A program made the translations under genes and the position numbers. Below are positions 1 to 6,366 of a DNA stretch of 15,624 bases, in pieces. Every line of letters starts with the position of its first letter. Position 1 is the stretch's first letter. The notes beneath the pieces were generated by a model. That model had not been told where the DNA came from. It saw only the letters and a list, made by a program, of their open reading frames with translations, and ran no database searches. Source of the stretch: Methanosarcinaceae archaeon (GTDB taxonomy: Archaea; Halobacteriota; Methanosarcinia; Methanosarcinales; Methanosarcinaceae). The stretch lies in NCBI GenBank assembly GCA_016926455.1, contig JAFGOO010000033.1, positions 1 to 15,624 on the forward strand, in the 5' to 3' direction.

Positions 1-326
1 AAAGCTTATTAGATTTTGATTTTGCAGTGCAAACTTCTTGATGTTGATTGCAGCATTGATATCCCTATCGTGTTCTGTATTGCATTCTGGACAACGCCAA
101 TCTCTATCTTTCAAAGTCAGTTCTTTATTATGAAATCCACAAATATTGCAGATTTTAGTCGATGGCTCGAATTGACCGATTTTTAATAAGTTTTTTCCGT
201 TTCACAGGTTCTTATTTTGTTTTCTAAAGCCCAATTATAGGTAAACCTACACGCACCGATATATTTCATAAAAAGGCCTTGTTGCTCTTTGTTGGGATAT
301 AAACGGCATTTATAGGCTTTAAGCAT
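1..326 (-). pseudogene. tnpB: tnpB (RNA-guided nuclease TnpB) pseudogene, internally deleted and frameshifted
   Basis: Reading from the ATG at 326-324, the minus strand encodes a typical TnpB N-terminus (MLKAYKCRLYPNKEQ, then KYIGACRFTYNWALENK) that runs into a stop at 185-183. A different frame then encodes the TnpB C-terminus: KNLLKIGQFEPSTKIC, the zinc-ribbon pairs CxxC...CxxC and the DRDINAAINI block containing the last RuvC aspartate. Functional TnpB is roughly 350-400 residues. Here the middle, with the first RuvC Asp and the Glu motif, is gone, and the two parts meet at about 195-210 out of frame. The C-terminus runs off the window edge. No nuclease can be made from this copy. Confidence 0.85.
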
Positions 327-447
327 TAGTAGACATTATGCTTTGACAACACGTATAGTTTTTGTAAAAAATAGAGAACATACTAATGTTGTATTGGGAT
401 ATTACGCCTCAAACCCCCCATTTTACGAAAGGAGACTTCTCGGCTTA
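1..447 (-). mobile_element. IS200/IS605-type tnpB element remnant, copy A (partial)
   Basis: Decayed tnpB-only (IS1341-like) element read on the minus strand. Its left end lies at about 371-447, ending in the sequence cggctta, and the tnpB remnant occupies 1-326. The right end lies outside the window. The left-end block matches 3372-3448 in copy B at about 68 of 77 positions by eye, and positions 1-80 match 3153-3232 at 79 of 80. No tnpA (Y1 transposase) is visible. An inverted repeat aagcat/atgctt (321-326 and 338-343) overlaps the old tnpB start codon. The element is not autonomous. Confidence 0.8.
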
Positions 448-453
448 CAACTT

Positions 454-476
454 AAATAGCCATTATGTTGCTATTT
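454..476. repeat. Short inverted repeat beside element copy A
   Basis: AAATAGC (454-460) and GCTATTT (470-476) form a perfect 7-bp stem with a 9-nt loop, just outside the left end of the tnpB element and upstream of the enolase promoter. No poly-T tract makes a terminator obvious on the plus strand. Function unknown. Confidence 0.45.
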
Positions 477-523
477 TTAATTTGAAAATTGGATTAAATG
501 TTCTAATGTCGATAGACGGTAAC

Positions 524-570
524 GATATATATCTTCATGACGTAATATACTGCAAATATTAATAGGGTGG
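524..570 (+). promoter_or_regulatory. Enolase promoter and ribosome binding site
   Basis: A TATA-like box gatatatatc (524-533) lies about 40-50 bp upstream of the enolase ATG at 575, the right distance for an archaeal promoter with a short leader. A purine-rich gggtgg (565-570), 4 nt before the ATG, can pair with the 16S rRNA 3' end. Confidence 0.5.
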
Positions 571-574
571 AAAT

Positions 575-1852
575 ATGTCATACATAGGCGAGGAACACAA
601 GTACCTTATCAAAAAAGTGCATGGAAGGGAGATTTTAGATTCCAGAGGAAATCCAACAATTGAGGTAGATGTATACACCAATAATGGCGGGTTTGGAAGA
701 GCCAGCGTACCTTCGGGTGCATCCACTGGTACAAACGAGGCACTTGAACTTCGGGACAAAGAAGTCCGTTATGACGGCAAAGGGGTGCTCTTGGCTGTTG
801 AGAATGTGAATACCACCATTCAGGCTGAAGTTATCGGAATGGATGTACGAAAGCAGCGTGTGATCGATGAATTGATAATCGCACTCGATGGCACGGAAAA
901 TAAATCAAATTTTGGTGCTAATGCAATTCTTGGCGTTTCCATGGCCATAGCAAAGGCGGCTGCTGATTCATTGAACATGCCACTGTACCGCTATCTTGGG
1001 GGTACAAATGCATTCACACTCCCGGTTCCTACCATGAACGTGTTAAACGGCGGCAAGCATGCGGGAAACGATCTTTCGATCCAGGAGTTCATGATCCAAC
1101 CAAAGGGCGCGGATACATATTCTCAGGCTCTGCAAATGGGAGCTGAGACATATCATGCCCTCGGAAAAGTTCTTGAAGCAAAATATGGTGCATCCGCAAC
1201 CAATGTTGGCTATGAGGGCGGCTATGCGCCACCAATTGGCATGACACACGATGCACTGGATGCACTTGTAAGTGGGATTGAGGAGGCCGGATATTCCGAT
1301 TCGGAGATTACAATTGGTATCGATTCTGCTGCATCAGAATTTTTTGACGGGAAACATTACTCTATAGATGGTAAATTGCTTACTCCTTCAGAAATTGTGG
1401 ATTATTACCTCGAACTTATAGACACATATCCAATTATTTTTATTGAAGACCCATTCCATGAAGAATCGTTTGAGGATTTCGTAGCTCTTACAACCGAAGC
1501 ATGGGATACCATAATCGTTGGAGATGACCTGTTCGTGACAAATATTAACCGTCTATCCAGAGGAATCAAGATGGGAGCTGCAAATGCATTACTTCTTAAA
1601 GTTAACCAGATAGGCACGCTCTCAGAAGCGTTCGATGCTTCAAGCATGGCTATACGGAACAGTTATAATGTTGTAGTAAGCCATCGCTCGGCAGAGACAG
1701 AGGATGCTATGATTGCTGACATTTCCGTTGCGATTGGTGCTGATTTGATAAAAACGGGTGCACCTGCAAGAAGTGAGAGAACCGGAAAATACAATCAATT
1801 GCTCAGAATCGAAGAAGACCTCGGGGATGCCGCACGCTATATGCAGCTCTGA
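575..1852 (+). CDS. eno: Enolase (phosphopyruvate hydratase)
   Basis: Interconverts 2-phosphoglycerate and phosphoenolpyruvate in cytosolic glycolysis/gluconeogenesis, and is Mg-dependent. The protein has 425 residues, the usual length. Visible motifs: the HGREILDSRGNPTIEV start; the mobile SGASTG loop (residues 47-52); the metal ligands Asp250 (IGID), Glu291 (FIEDPF) and Asp317 (GDDLFVTN); the catalytic lysines Lys342 (LLLKVNQIGT) and Lys393 (LIKTGAPARSER); and SHRS (369-372). Two normally near-invariant spots differ. GDEGGFAP reads GYEGGYAP (Tyr213, with catalytic Glu214 kept), and SHRSGETED reads SHRSAETED (Ala373). The ATG is supported by the gggtgg site 4 nt upstream. The gene stands alone between two tnpB remnants. 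The assignment is secure and activity is likely. Confidence 0.97.
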   Translation: MSYIGEEHKYLIKKVHGREILDSRGNPTIEVDVYTNNGGFGRASVPSGASTGTNEALELRDKEVRYDGKGVLLAVENVNTTIQAEVIGMDVRKQRVIDELIIALDGTENKSNFGANAILGVSMAIAKAAADSLNMPLYRYLGGTNAFTLPVPTMNVLNGGKHAGNDLSIQEFMIQPKGADTYSQALQMGAETYHALGKVLEAKYGASATNVGYEGGYAPPIGMTHDALDALVSGIEEAGYSDSEITIGIDSAASEFFDGKHYSIDGKLLTPSEIVDYYLELIDTYPIIFIEDPFHEESFEDFVALTTEAWDTIIVGDDLFVTNINRLSRGIKMGAANALLLKVNQIGTLSEAFDASSMAIRNSYNVVVSHRSAETEDAMIADISVAIGADLIKTGAPARSERTGKYNQLLRIEEDLGDAARYMQL

Positions 1853-1976
1853 TTTACATCCAAGTACTTTTTAAGGAGGATTTTGTTCTAAAATGCTGTT
1901 AGAGCCAATTTTATATTTGCTTTTTATTCTTGCAATTCCACATAGATGAAGGTTAAGAGTCTATTAGTTTGTTGAC

Positions 1977-2202
1977 TACTTCGAGTTCGTCAAATCAGTT
2001 GGTGGGTCTACGGTCAAAAAATCACTTGCTAAAATTATACATAAATGTTATTATTGTAAATATTAGTAGTAGATAAAGACCATAATGCTGCTATAAACAT
2101 TCTTGATCTTGCCGTAGGAACTACGGTAAATGTATGTGAAGTTGAACCGTTGGGTTTGGAAATGAAACAGGAAGCCACCTGTTTTTACGGGTGGTAGGTC
2201 AC
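1977..2202 (+). pseudogene. tnpB: 3' remnant of a second tnpB type with its right-end hairpin
   Basis: Frame pieces spell the end of a TnpB. KKSLAKIIHKCYYCK (zinc-ribbon half) is followed, after a single-base frameshift near 2060-2065, by VVDKDHNAAINILDLAVGTT, then MKQEATCFYGW and a stop at 2195-2197. This is the zinc ribbon plus final RuvC Asp block; everything N-terminal is missing. The end overlaps a hairpin (CCACC 2175-2179, GGTGG 2190-2194) and closes with gtaggtcac, the typical right end of archaeal IS1341-like elements. The sequence differs from copies A and B, so it comes from a separate element. No intact nuclease is encoded. Confidence 0.75.
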
Positions 2203-2278
2203 ACCACCTTCATACATAAGTACTTAACACAGCATGACAGATATTATTCTATAAGTGAATCCGATTTAATCTTAAAAC

Positions 2279-2292
2279 CGAAATTTAATAAA
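2279..2292 (+). promoter_or_regulatory. Candidate promoter of the HARP gene
   Basis: The sequence ccgaaatttaataaaa resembles an archaeal BRE (purine/A-rich) followed by an AT-rich TATA-like box. Transcription would start about 25 bp downstream, near 2313, giving almost no leader before the ATG at 2321. Assigned by inspection only. Confidence 0.35.
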
Positions 2293-2320
2293 ATTCAACC
2301 TTAAAAATGGAAGTATAGTG

Positions 2321-3040
2321 ATGCTTCGACAACGATTCGTTCTTGACACCACCGCTCTGACAGATACACAGATGCGTAAAGTGATTGGTAGTTCTAAGCT
2401 GTGTGATGGAATGCGGGTAGCACTTGACCTGATAGCAGAAGTACGCCTTCAGTTTGGCATTAGCTGCTATGTAGCTTTTCCTTCCGTGTACGATGAGTTG
2501 CACGAATTTGCTAAGAATAATGGTTGTGACAGTGATGTGATTGCAAAAATTGACACGTGGCTTGTCAAAAAAGCACCTGACAGGTATAATGTTATGATCC
2601 CCTCCCGGATATTCCACGAGTATGTATCCTATATGCGTGAGCGGATCAATAAAGGTATGGGCGTAGCAGAAGAAACTATATGGGAAGCTGCCATAGAGTG
2701 TCTATTTTTAACATCCGAAGCAAAGAACAAACATGAGATAGAAGAGAAGATCGAGCGAGAGGTCATAGGAGGAATCATTGGTAAATTCAGGAATAAATAT
2801 CGTTCAGCTCTTCGATATGGAATTCTTGATAGTGCTCCTGATATAGATGTGCTGTTGCTCGCCAAGGAACTGGATGCGGCTGTTGTTGCAAGTGACTTGG
2901 GGATCCAAAAATGGGCTGAACAGCTTGGTGTTAGATTTGTGCCTGCTGCCTCTTTTCCCATGATGCTTAGGGAATACCTGAAACACACCCCATCACTTGC
3001 TTACAGTGGAGAAGGAGAACTATTTGACAATTTACCCTAA
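2321..3040 (+). CDS. RNA-free RNase P homolog (HARP, UPF0278, PIN domain; 'RNA ligase partner protein')
   Basis: A PIN-like metal-dependent RNase of the HARP family (homologs of Aquifex RNase P). These can remove tRNA 5' leaders in vitro; published work on Haloferax and Methanosarcina mazei found them not to be the main RNase P in archaea that also carry the RNA enzyme. The 239 residues match the family. The N-terminal MLRQRFVLDTTALTD carries the first acidic residue (Asp9). The C-terminal part has Asp174 and Asp176 (APDIDVLLLAKELD) and Asp192 (VVASDLGI). Between them lies the helical insertion (about 85-165) typical of the family. An in-frame GTG at 2318 precedes this ATG; the ATG is preferred because family members begin MLRQRF and because ggaag (2309-2313) is better spaced from it. 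No RNA ligase gene is nearby, despite the older product name. Confidence 0.9.
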   Translation: MLRQRFVLDTTALTDTQMRKVIGSSKLCDGMRVALDLIAEVRLQFGISCYVAFPSVYDELHEFAKNNGCDSDVIAKIDTWLVKKAPDRYNVMIPSRIFHEYVSYMRERINKGMGVAEETIWEAAIECLFLTSEAKNKHEIEEKIEREVIGGIIGKFRNKYRSALRYGILDSAPDIDVLLLAKELDAAVVASDLGIQKWAEQLGVRFVPAASFPMMLREYLKHTPSLAYSGEGELFDNLP

Positions 3041-3149
3041 CCATAAACCATCAGTGTGAACTACTCCACGCTTACGCATGGAGCTTCTTGCTTCATTCTT
3101 TGAAACATCGTTCACAAGTCCACAAGCCCTTCCCCTCGTTCCGAAGGTG

Positions 3150-3232
3150 TCAAAAGCTTATTAGATTTTGATTTTGCAGTGCAAACTTCTTGATATTGAT
3201 TGCAGCATTGATATCCCTATCGTGTTCTGTAT
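3150..3232 (-). pseudogene. tnpB: tnpB C-terminal fragment in copy B
   Basis: The minus strand encodes the block DTEHDRDINAAINIKKFALQ, ending NQNLISF and a stop at 3152-3150. This is the last RuvC Asp region of TnpB. It is joined at 3232/3233 to a palindrome that supplies an artificial upstream reading frame. A further degenerate tail (TFGTRGRACGLVND in another frame, and MKQEAPCVSVE ending at 3062) continues toward the right-end hairpin. Not functional. Confidence 0.75.
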
Positions 3233-3342
3233 CCCAACTTTGACAGTCAAAAGTAATAAGGATGTTCTTAGTTTTGTTATATTCGATCAAAATGCAACAA
3301 AAAATAAGAACACATTTATTATTTTTGACTGTCAAAATTGGG
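3233..3342. repeat. 110-bp long palindrome inside copy B
   Basis: The arms are imperfect inverted repeats. The left arm begins cccaactttgacagtcaaaa and the reverse complement of the right arm begins cccaattttgacagtcaaaa. About 33 of 38 outer positions match and pairing continues toward a short central loop, so a single strand could fold into one long hairpin. Each arm carries a nested small palindrome (TTTGACAGTCAAA). It replaces most of tnpB. It may be a MITE or a fold-back by-product; no clear target duplication is visible. Confidence 0.7.
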
Positions 3343-3453
3343 TTTTAACAATATATATTTTTTTGTATAAAATAGAGAAGATACTAATGTTGTGTTAGGA
3401 TATTAAGCCTCTCATCCCCCATCTTACGAAAGGGGACTTCTCGGCTTAAAAGT

Positions 3454-3487
3454 AAAAAAAACTTCTAGAGCAAATGATCTCCAGAAG
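3454..3487 (-). terminator. Intrinsic-type terminator after the lipid prenyltransferase gene
   Basis: On the minus strand CTTCTGGAG (3487-3479) and CTCTAGAAG (3470-3462) pair over nine positions with one G-U, separated by an 8-nt loop and followed by eight T (3461-3454). It begins 7 nt after the stop codon, so it should end the nadA-ubiA transcript. Confidence 0.65.
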
Positions 3488-3494
3488 CTGCCTT

Positions 3495-4337
3495 TTATCC
3501 TCCAGCTAAAAAGGAGACCAGTGCAAATGCCATGGCAATCTTAAAAAGTTTCGATGATTTAGCTGCGTCGTTCATAACAAGAATCTCAAAGGCAGCTATC
3601 ACAAAAAAAACATCTGCAAGAGCTACTATATAGAGATATGTAGTACTTGGGATTATTGATTGCAGGTATGGAAGGGGGCTCAGTAATACTGCAATAAAAC
3701 CTATTGATGCAGCAATGTACGCGGAGCTTTTAACACCCAGCTTAATCGGAAGGGTGCTTGCACCATCCTTTTTATCACCTTCTATGTCCTCGATGTCCTT
3801 TACAATTTCACGCGCAACGGTTGCAAATGTGGCAAGTAGGAACAAAACCAAGAGGACCTCTAAACCTTCCAGCCCGAACAGAGCACCACCGAACAAGAAA
3901 GTTGAACCTGTTAAATAAGCGACAGCAATGTTACCAACCAGCATGGTGCGCTTCAGGGTCCTAGCATAGTAGATAAGAAGAAGGGAATTGAAAAGTGCGA
4001 TTATTCCGCATATTGGGTTAATAACAAAAGCCAGTAAAGTGCCGAGTGCAAAGAGTATGAGTGAAAAATAAAGGGCATTCAGAAGTTTAATCTGACCGGA
4101 TGGAATCGGACGCAATGGCTTGTTTATAGCATCAATATCAACATCAAAATAATCATTGATAGCATTCCCGCCACCAGTTACCAAAAACCCTACCAAACAA
4201 ACGAGTCCAGTATCGTAATACGAGAAAATTATGCTTCCATTTTTTAATATATTGTATGCAATAAGAACGCCTATAGCAACAGCAAATGCTGCCATTGAAC
4301 AGTTTCCGTAACGCATCAATTGAAGATATGCACGCAT
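3495..4337 (-). CDS. Geranylgeranylglyceryl-phosphate geranylgeranyltransferase (UbiA family; DGGGP synthase)
   Basis: A membrane prenyltransferase of the UbiA superfamily, best read as the enzyme that adds the second geranylgeranyl chain in archaeal ether-lipid synthesis. The 280-residue protein has eight or so hydrophobic segments and both Asp-rich prenyl-diphosphate sites: NDYFDVDID (about 61-69) with INKPLRP after it, and DIEDIEGD (about 181-188) followed by KKDGASTLPIKLGV. The latter is characteristic of DGGGP synthases. The start at 4337 is chosen because gggag (4346-4342) sits just upstream. An in-frame ATG at 4400 would overlap the nadA 3' end by 50 bp and add a non-conserved tail. 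Only 13 bp separate it from the nadA stop, so it is probably co-transcribed with nadA. Other UbiA substrates cannot be excluded. Confidence 0.87.
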   Translation of the reverse strand: MRAYLQLMRYGNCSMAAFAVAIGVLIAYNILKNGSIIFSYYDTGLVCLVGFLVTGGGNAINDYFDVDIDAINKPLRPIPSGQIKLLNALYFSLILFALGTLLAFVINPICGIIALFNSLLLIYYARTLKRTMLVGNIAVAYLTGSTFLFGGALFGLEGLEVLLVLFLLATFATVAREIVKDIEDIEGDKKDGASTLPIKLGVKSSAYIAASIGFIAVLLSPLPYLQSIIPSTTYLYIVALADVFFVIAAFEILVMNDAAKSSKLFKIAMAFALVSFLAGG

Positions 4338-4350
4338 ATATCTCCCATAG

Positions 4351-5271
4351 TCATCTACTTCTCTTAATCTCAAGCATTCTGTCAAGTGCACGTTTTGCAC
4401 GAACCCTTACGTCTTCTGGAACGCTGACAACATATTCCATTTTTTCAAGCGAATGCAAAACAGTCTCTAGAGTTATCATCTTCATGTCCGGGCATATTGC
4501 ATACTCGCTTGCAGGATAGAACTTCTTGTCAGAGTTTTCCATCTGTAACCTATAAAGCAAACCATTCTCAGTGCCTATAATAAACTCCTTGGATTGCGAT
4601 CCTTTCACATAGTCTGTCATGCCTGTGGTGCTAAAGACACGATCTGCAATTTCAAGTACATCAGGGCGGCATTCAGGATGTGCCAAAAATTCGGCATTCG
4701 GATGTTTTTCTTTCATCAGCATTATGTCACTTACCATTATGGAATGATGGGTAGGGCAGTATCCTTCTAATGGAATTACCGTCTTATTCGTATGTGAAGC
4801 AACATATTTTGCCAGGTTTTTATCTGGAACGAACAGTACCTCATCTACATCCAGCGAATTCACCACTTCAACCGCATTGGCAGAGGTACAGCATATATCA
4901 CACTCCGCCTTCACAACAGCAGTTGTATTGACATAGCACACTACAACTGCATCCGGATACTCTTCCTTTGCTTTTTGAAGCAATTCCAAGTCAACCATTG
5001 CGGCCATAGGGCATCCGGAATCAATCTCTGGAATTAGAACTGTTTTATCAGGAGAAAGGATTGCGGCACTTTCTGCCATAAAATGAACGCCGCAAAAAAG
5101 GATTACATTGGCATTCTGTTTTACAGCTTCCTGACTAAGTCCTAGGGAATCGCCAATAAAGTCAGCAATTTCTTGGACCTCATCCCGCTGATAGTTATGG
5201 GCAAGAATCACAGCATTGCGTTGTTTCTTCAATTTATTTATCTTATCGATAATAATTTGTTTATCCTGCAT
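4351..5271 (-). CDS. nadA: Quinolinate synthase A
   Basis: Condenses iminoaspartate with dihydroxyacetone phosphate to quinolinate, using a [4Fe-4S] cluster in the cytosol. The 306 residues match the short NadA form. The three-fold pseudo-symmetric domains are recognisable. Motifs: HNYQRDEVQEIADFIGDSL (25-43); FMAESAAILSPDK; Cys87 (DSGCPMA), Cys172 (GYCPTHH) and Cys260 (AICPDMKM), spaced as the three cluster ligands of the family; HPECRPD (198-204); and GTENGLLYRL (233-242). The only substrate supplier for it here is the neighbouring aspartate dehydrogenase; no NadB-type aspartate oxidase is present. The ATG at 5271 has no strong Shine-Dalgarno sequence, so a near-leaderless message is possible. 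A perfect 11-bp inverted repeat lies 13 bp upstream. Confidence 0.96.
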   Translation of the reverse strand: MQDKQIIIDKINKLKKQRNAVILAHNYQRDEVQEIADFIGDSLGLSQEAVKQNANVILFCGVHFMAESAAILSPDKTVLIPEIDSGCPMAAMVDLELLQKAKEEYPDAVVVCYVNTTAVVKAECDICCTSANAVEVVNSLDVDEVLFVPDKNLAKYVASHTNKTVIPLEGYCPTHHSIMVSDIMLMKEKHPNAEFLAHPECRPDVLEIADRVFSTTGMTDYVKGSQSKEFIIGTENGLLYRLQMENSDKKFYPASEYAICPDMKMITLETVLHSLEKMEYVVSVPEDVRVRAKRALDRMLEIKRSR

Positions 5272-5284
5272 ATAATCACTATAT

Positions 5285-5327
5285 TAATGCAATTTATTTT
5301 ATCAACCAATGTAGAGAAATTGCATTA
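5285..5327. promoter_or_regulatory. Inverted repeat in the nadA promoter, candidate operator
   Basis: TAATGCAATTT (5285-5295) and AAATTGCATTA (5317-5327) are perfect 11-bp inverted copies separated by 21 bp, so their centres lie about 32 bp apart, three helical turns. The spacer contains, on the minus strand, a TATA-like tgataaaataaa. The layout fits a repressor or looping site controlling nadA. The binding protein is unknown. Confidence 0.5.
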
Positions 5328-5474
5328 CAATAAGCACACTTACATAAAACGTTTTCTTATGGTACATGAAATAAAGATTATTAAAGTTGGGTGAAGCTTA
5401 AATTATCTTCATTAGCGAATCCATAGAAAATAGGGGTAAATATGACAATTTTCCTGTAAAATCAAGATTATTCT

Positions 5475-5497
5475 ACATTCTCATCTGATTGTGAATG
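5475..5497 (-). terminator. Weak hairpin after the aspartate dehydrogenase gene
   Basis: ACATTC (5475-5480) and GAATGT (5492-5497) form a 6-bp stem directly after the gene's stop codon on the minus strand. There is no long T tract, so it is only a possible terminator. The rest of the gap up to nadA (5328-5474) is AT-rich; I see no gene in it. Confidence 0.3.
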
Positions 5498-5498
5498 T

Positions 5499-6314
5499 TT
5501 ATGTTCCCACCTGAACTTGACTTGCGATTTTCTTCAAGGTGGAAATCGCAGATAATGCCGCCAGATAACTGGTTTTTGGGTTTGTCGGAGAAGGTGCATT
5601 CTCAACCCTTGTGATGAACTTCCCAAACTCCCCTTCTACTAAAATCTCATGTACGTTTCTGGTCAATGCCGGATTTGCGATGATCTTGACTTTCGTATCT
5701 TCAAACCCGATCCCAGCAAGACTCAGTGTTGCAGCAACATTCACATTTGCAGGGAATGCCTTGACTGCCTCACTTGCTGTCCCCTCGAACAAGGTTGTTA
5801 TACTGGTTATCCTTTTAAGATCGATATTATTTTGGATGATATAAGGAGCTCCTGCGAAACCTTGAGGGGGTTTTTGTGTGGTCAGTATAACAGAATATAT
5901 CTTTGCAATTGATGCAGATTTTAATCCGTCGAGTCCGGTAATCGCACCTGATGGCAGATACACCTTGCAGTCGTACTGTTTTGCAAGGTTAAACACCATG
6001 TTCCTAAGCTTTTTGTCCGCAAGAGCTCCAACGCTCATGATCATAAGATCGCAACGCGAATGGAGTGCGGTAGGCACAACTTCATAAACCGCTCTCTGGG
6101 ATGCACATTCAACAACAAGGTCAACATTTTTTACCATCTCTACAATATCAAGTACGAGGGGTTCAGTTTTTTTAAGAATTGATTTCAAATTTGAAACGTG
6201 CTCTTTTTTCCTATCATATATTGCATAAAGTTCAACGTCTATGGAACCATCATCTATAGCCTTGCATATCTCGGTACCGATTGTTCCACATCCGACTACT
6301 CCTATTTTTAGCAT
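5499..6314 (-). CDS. nadX: L-aspartate dehydrogenase
   Basis: NAD(P)-dependent oxidation of L-aspartate to iminoaspartate, the substrate of NadA; it replaces aspartate oxidase in many archaea. The 271 residues begin with a Rossmann fold, IGVVGCGTIG (4-13). Next come a VDLVVECAS segment (64-72), the MSVGAL and LPSGAITGLDG motifs (93-98, 120-130), and a C-terminal catalytic domain with FPANVNVAATLSLAG (187-201) and TRNVHEI, whose His222 sits where the family's active-site histidine lies. The ATG at 6314 follows gggagc on the minus strand (about 6327-6322). It lies upstream of nadA on the same strand, 227 bp apart, and diverges from nadC, giving a full de novo NAD set. Confidence 0.93.
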   Translation of the reverse strand: MLKIGVVGCGTIGTEICKAIDDGSIDVELYAIYDRKKEHVSNLKSILKKTEPLVLDIVEMVKNVDLVVECASQRAVYEVVPTALHSRCDLMIMSVGALADKKLRNMVFNLAKQYDCKVYLPSGAITGLDGLKSASIAKIYSVILTTQKPPQGFAGAPYIIQNNIDLKRITSITTLFEGTASEAVKAFPANVNVAATLSLAGIGFEDTKVKIIANPALTRNVHEILVEGEFGKFITRVENAPSPTNPKTSYLAALSAISTLKKIASQVQVGT

Positions 6315-6366
6315 TCTGAGCTCCCTGTTTGAATTAATATTATTTAAACCCTAATATACGGTCACT

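Larger units (their letters stand above)
3056..3448 (-). mobile_element. Internally deleted tnpB element, copy B, MITE-like with both ends
   Basis: An approximately 393-bp derivative of the copy A family on the minus strand. The right end is at 3056-3083 (gtgaac followed by hairpin CTCCACGC/GCATGGAG at 3064-3083; on the minus strand this is the familiar ggagtagttcac end). Next come a degenerate tnpB tail (about 3084-3152), the last 27 codons of the tnpB core (3152-3232), a 110-bp palindrome (3233-3342) and the left-end block (3372-3448, ending cggctta). No transposase is encoded. Because both ends remain, it could have moved with help from another element. It sits 15 bp past the HARP stop codon and against the ubiA terminator. 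Confidence 0.75.

Noticed and set aside
1043..1647. Open frames on the minus strand inside enolase
   Set aside because: They are antisense to conserved enolase codons, match no protein type I know, and have no promoter or ribosome binding site of their own.
2285..2988. Minus-strand frames of 110-119 residues over HARP
   Set aside because: They overlap the well-supported HARP gene entirely or nearly so and have low-complexity Ser/Ala-rich translations typical of antisense shadows.
3057..3105. Right-end hairpin of copy B as the natural HARP terminator
   Set aside because: The hairpin belongs to the element end (ggagtagttcac on the minus strand) and has no T run on the plus strand, although it could affect the HARP transcript.
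3150..3335. A 61-residue protein reading from the palindrome into tnpB
   Set aside because: The N-terminal half comes from the palindrome arm and only the last part is TnpB; it is an accidental fusion without catalytic residues.
4338..4400. Longer start for the lipid prenyltransferase at 4400
   Set aside because: It would overlap nadA and lacks a ribosome binding site; the ATG at 4337 has gggag at proper spacing and gives the normal length.
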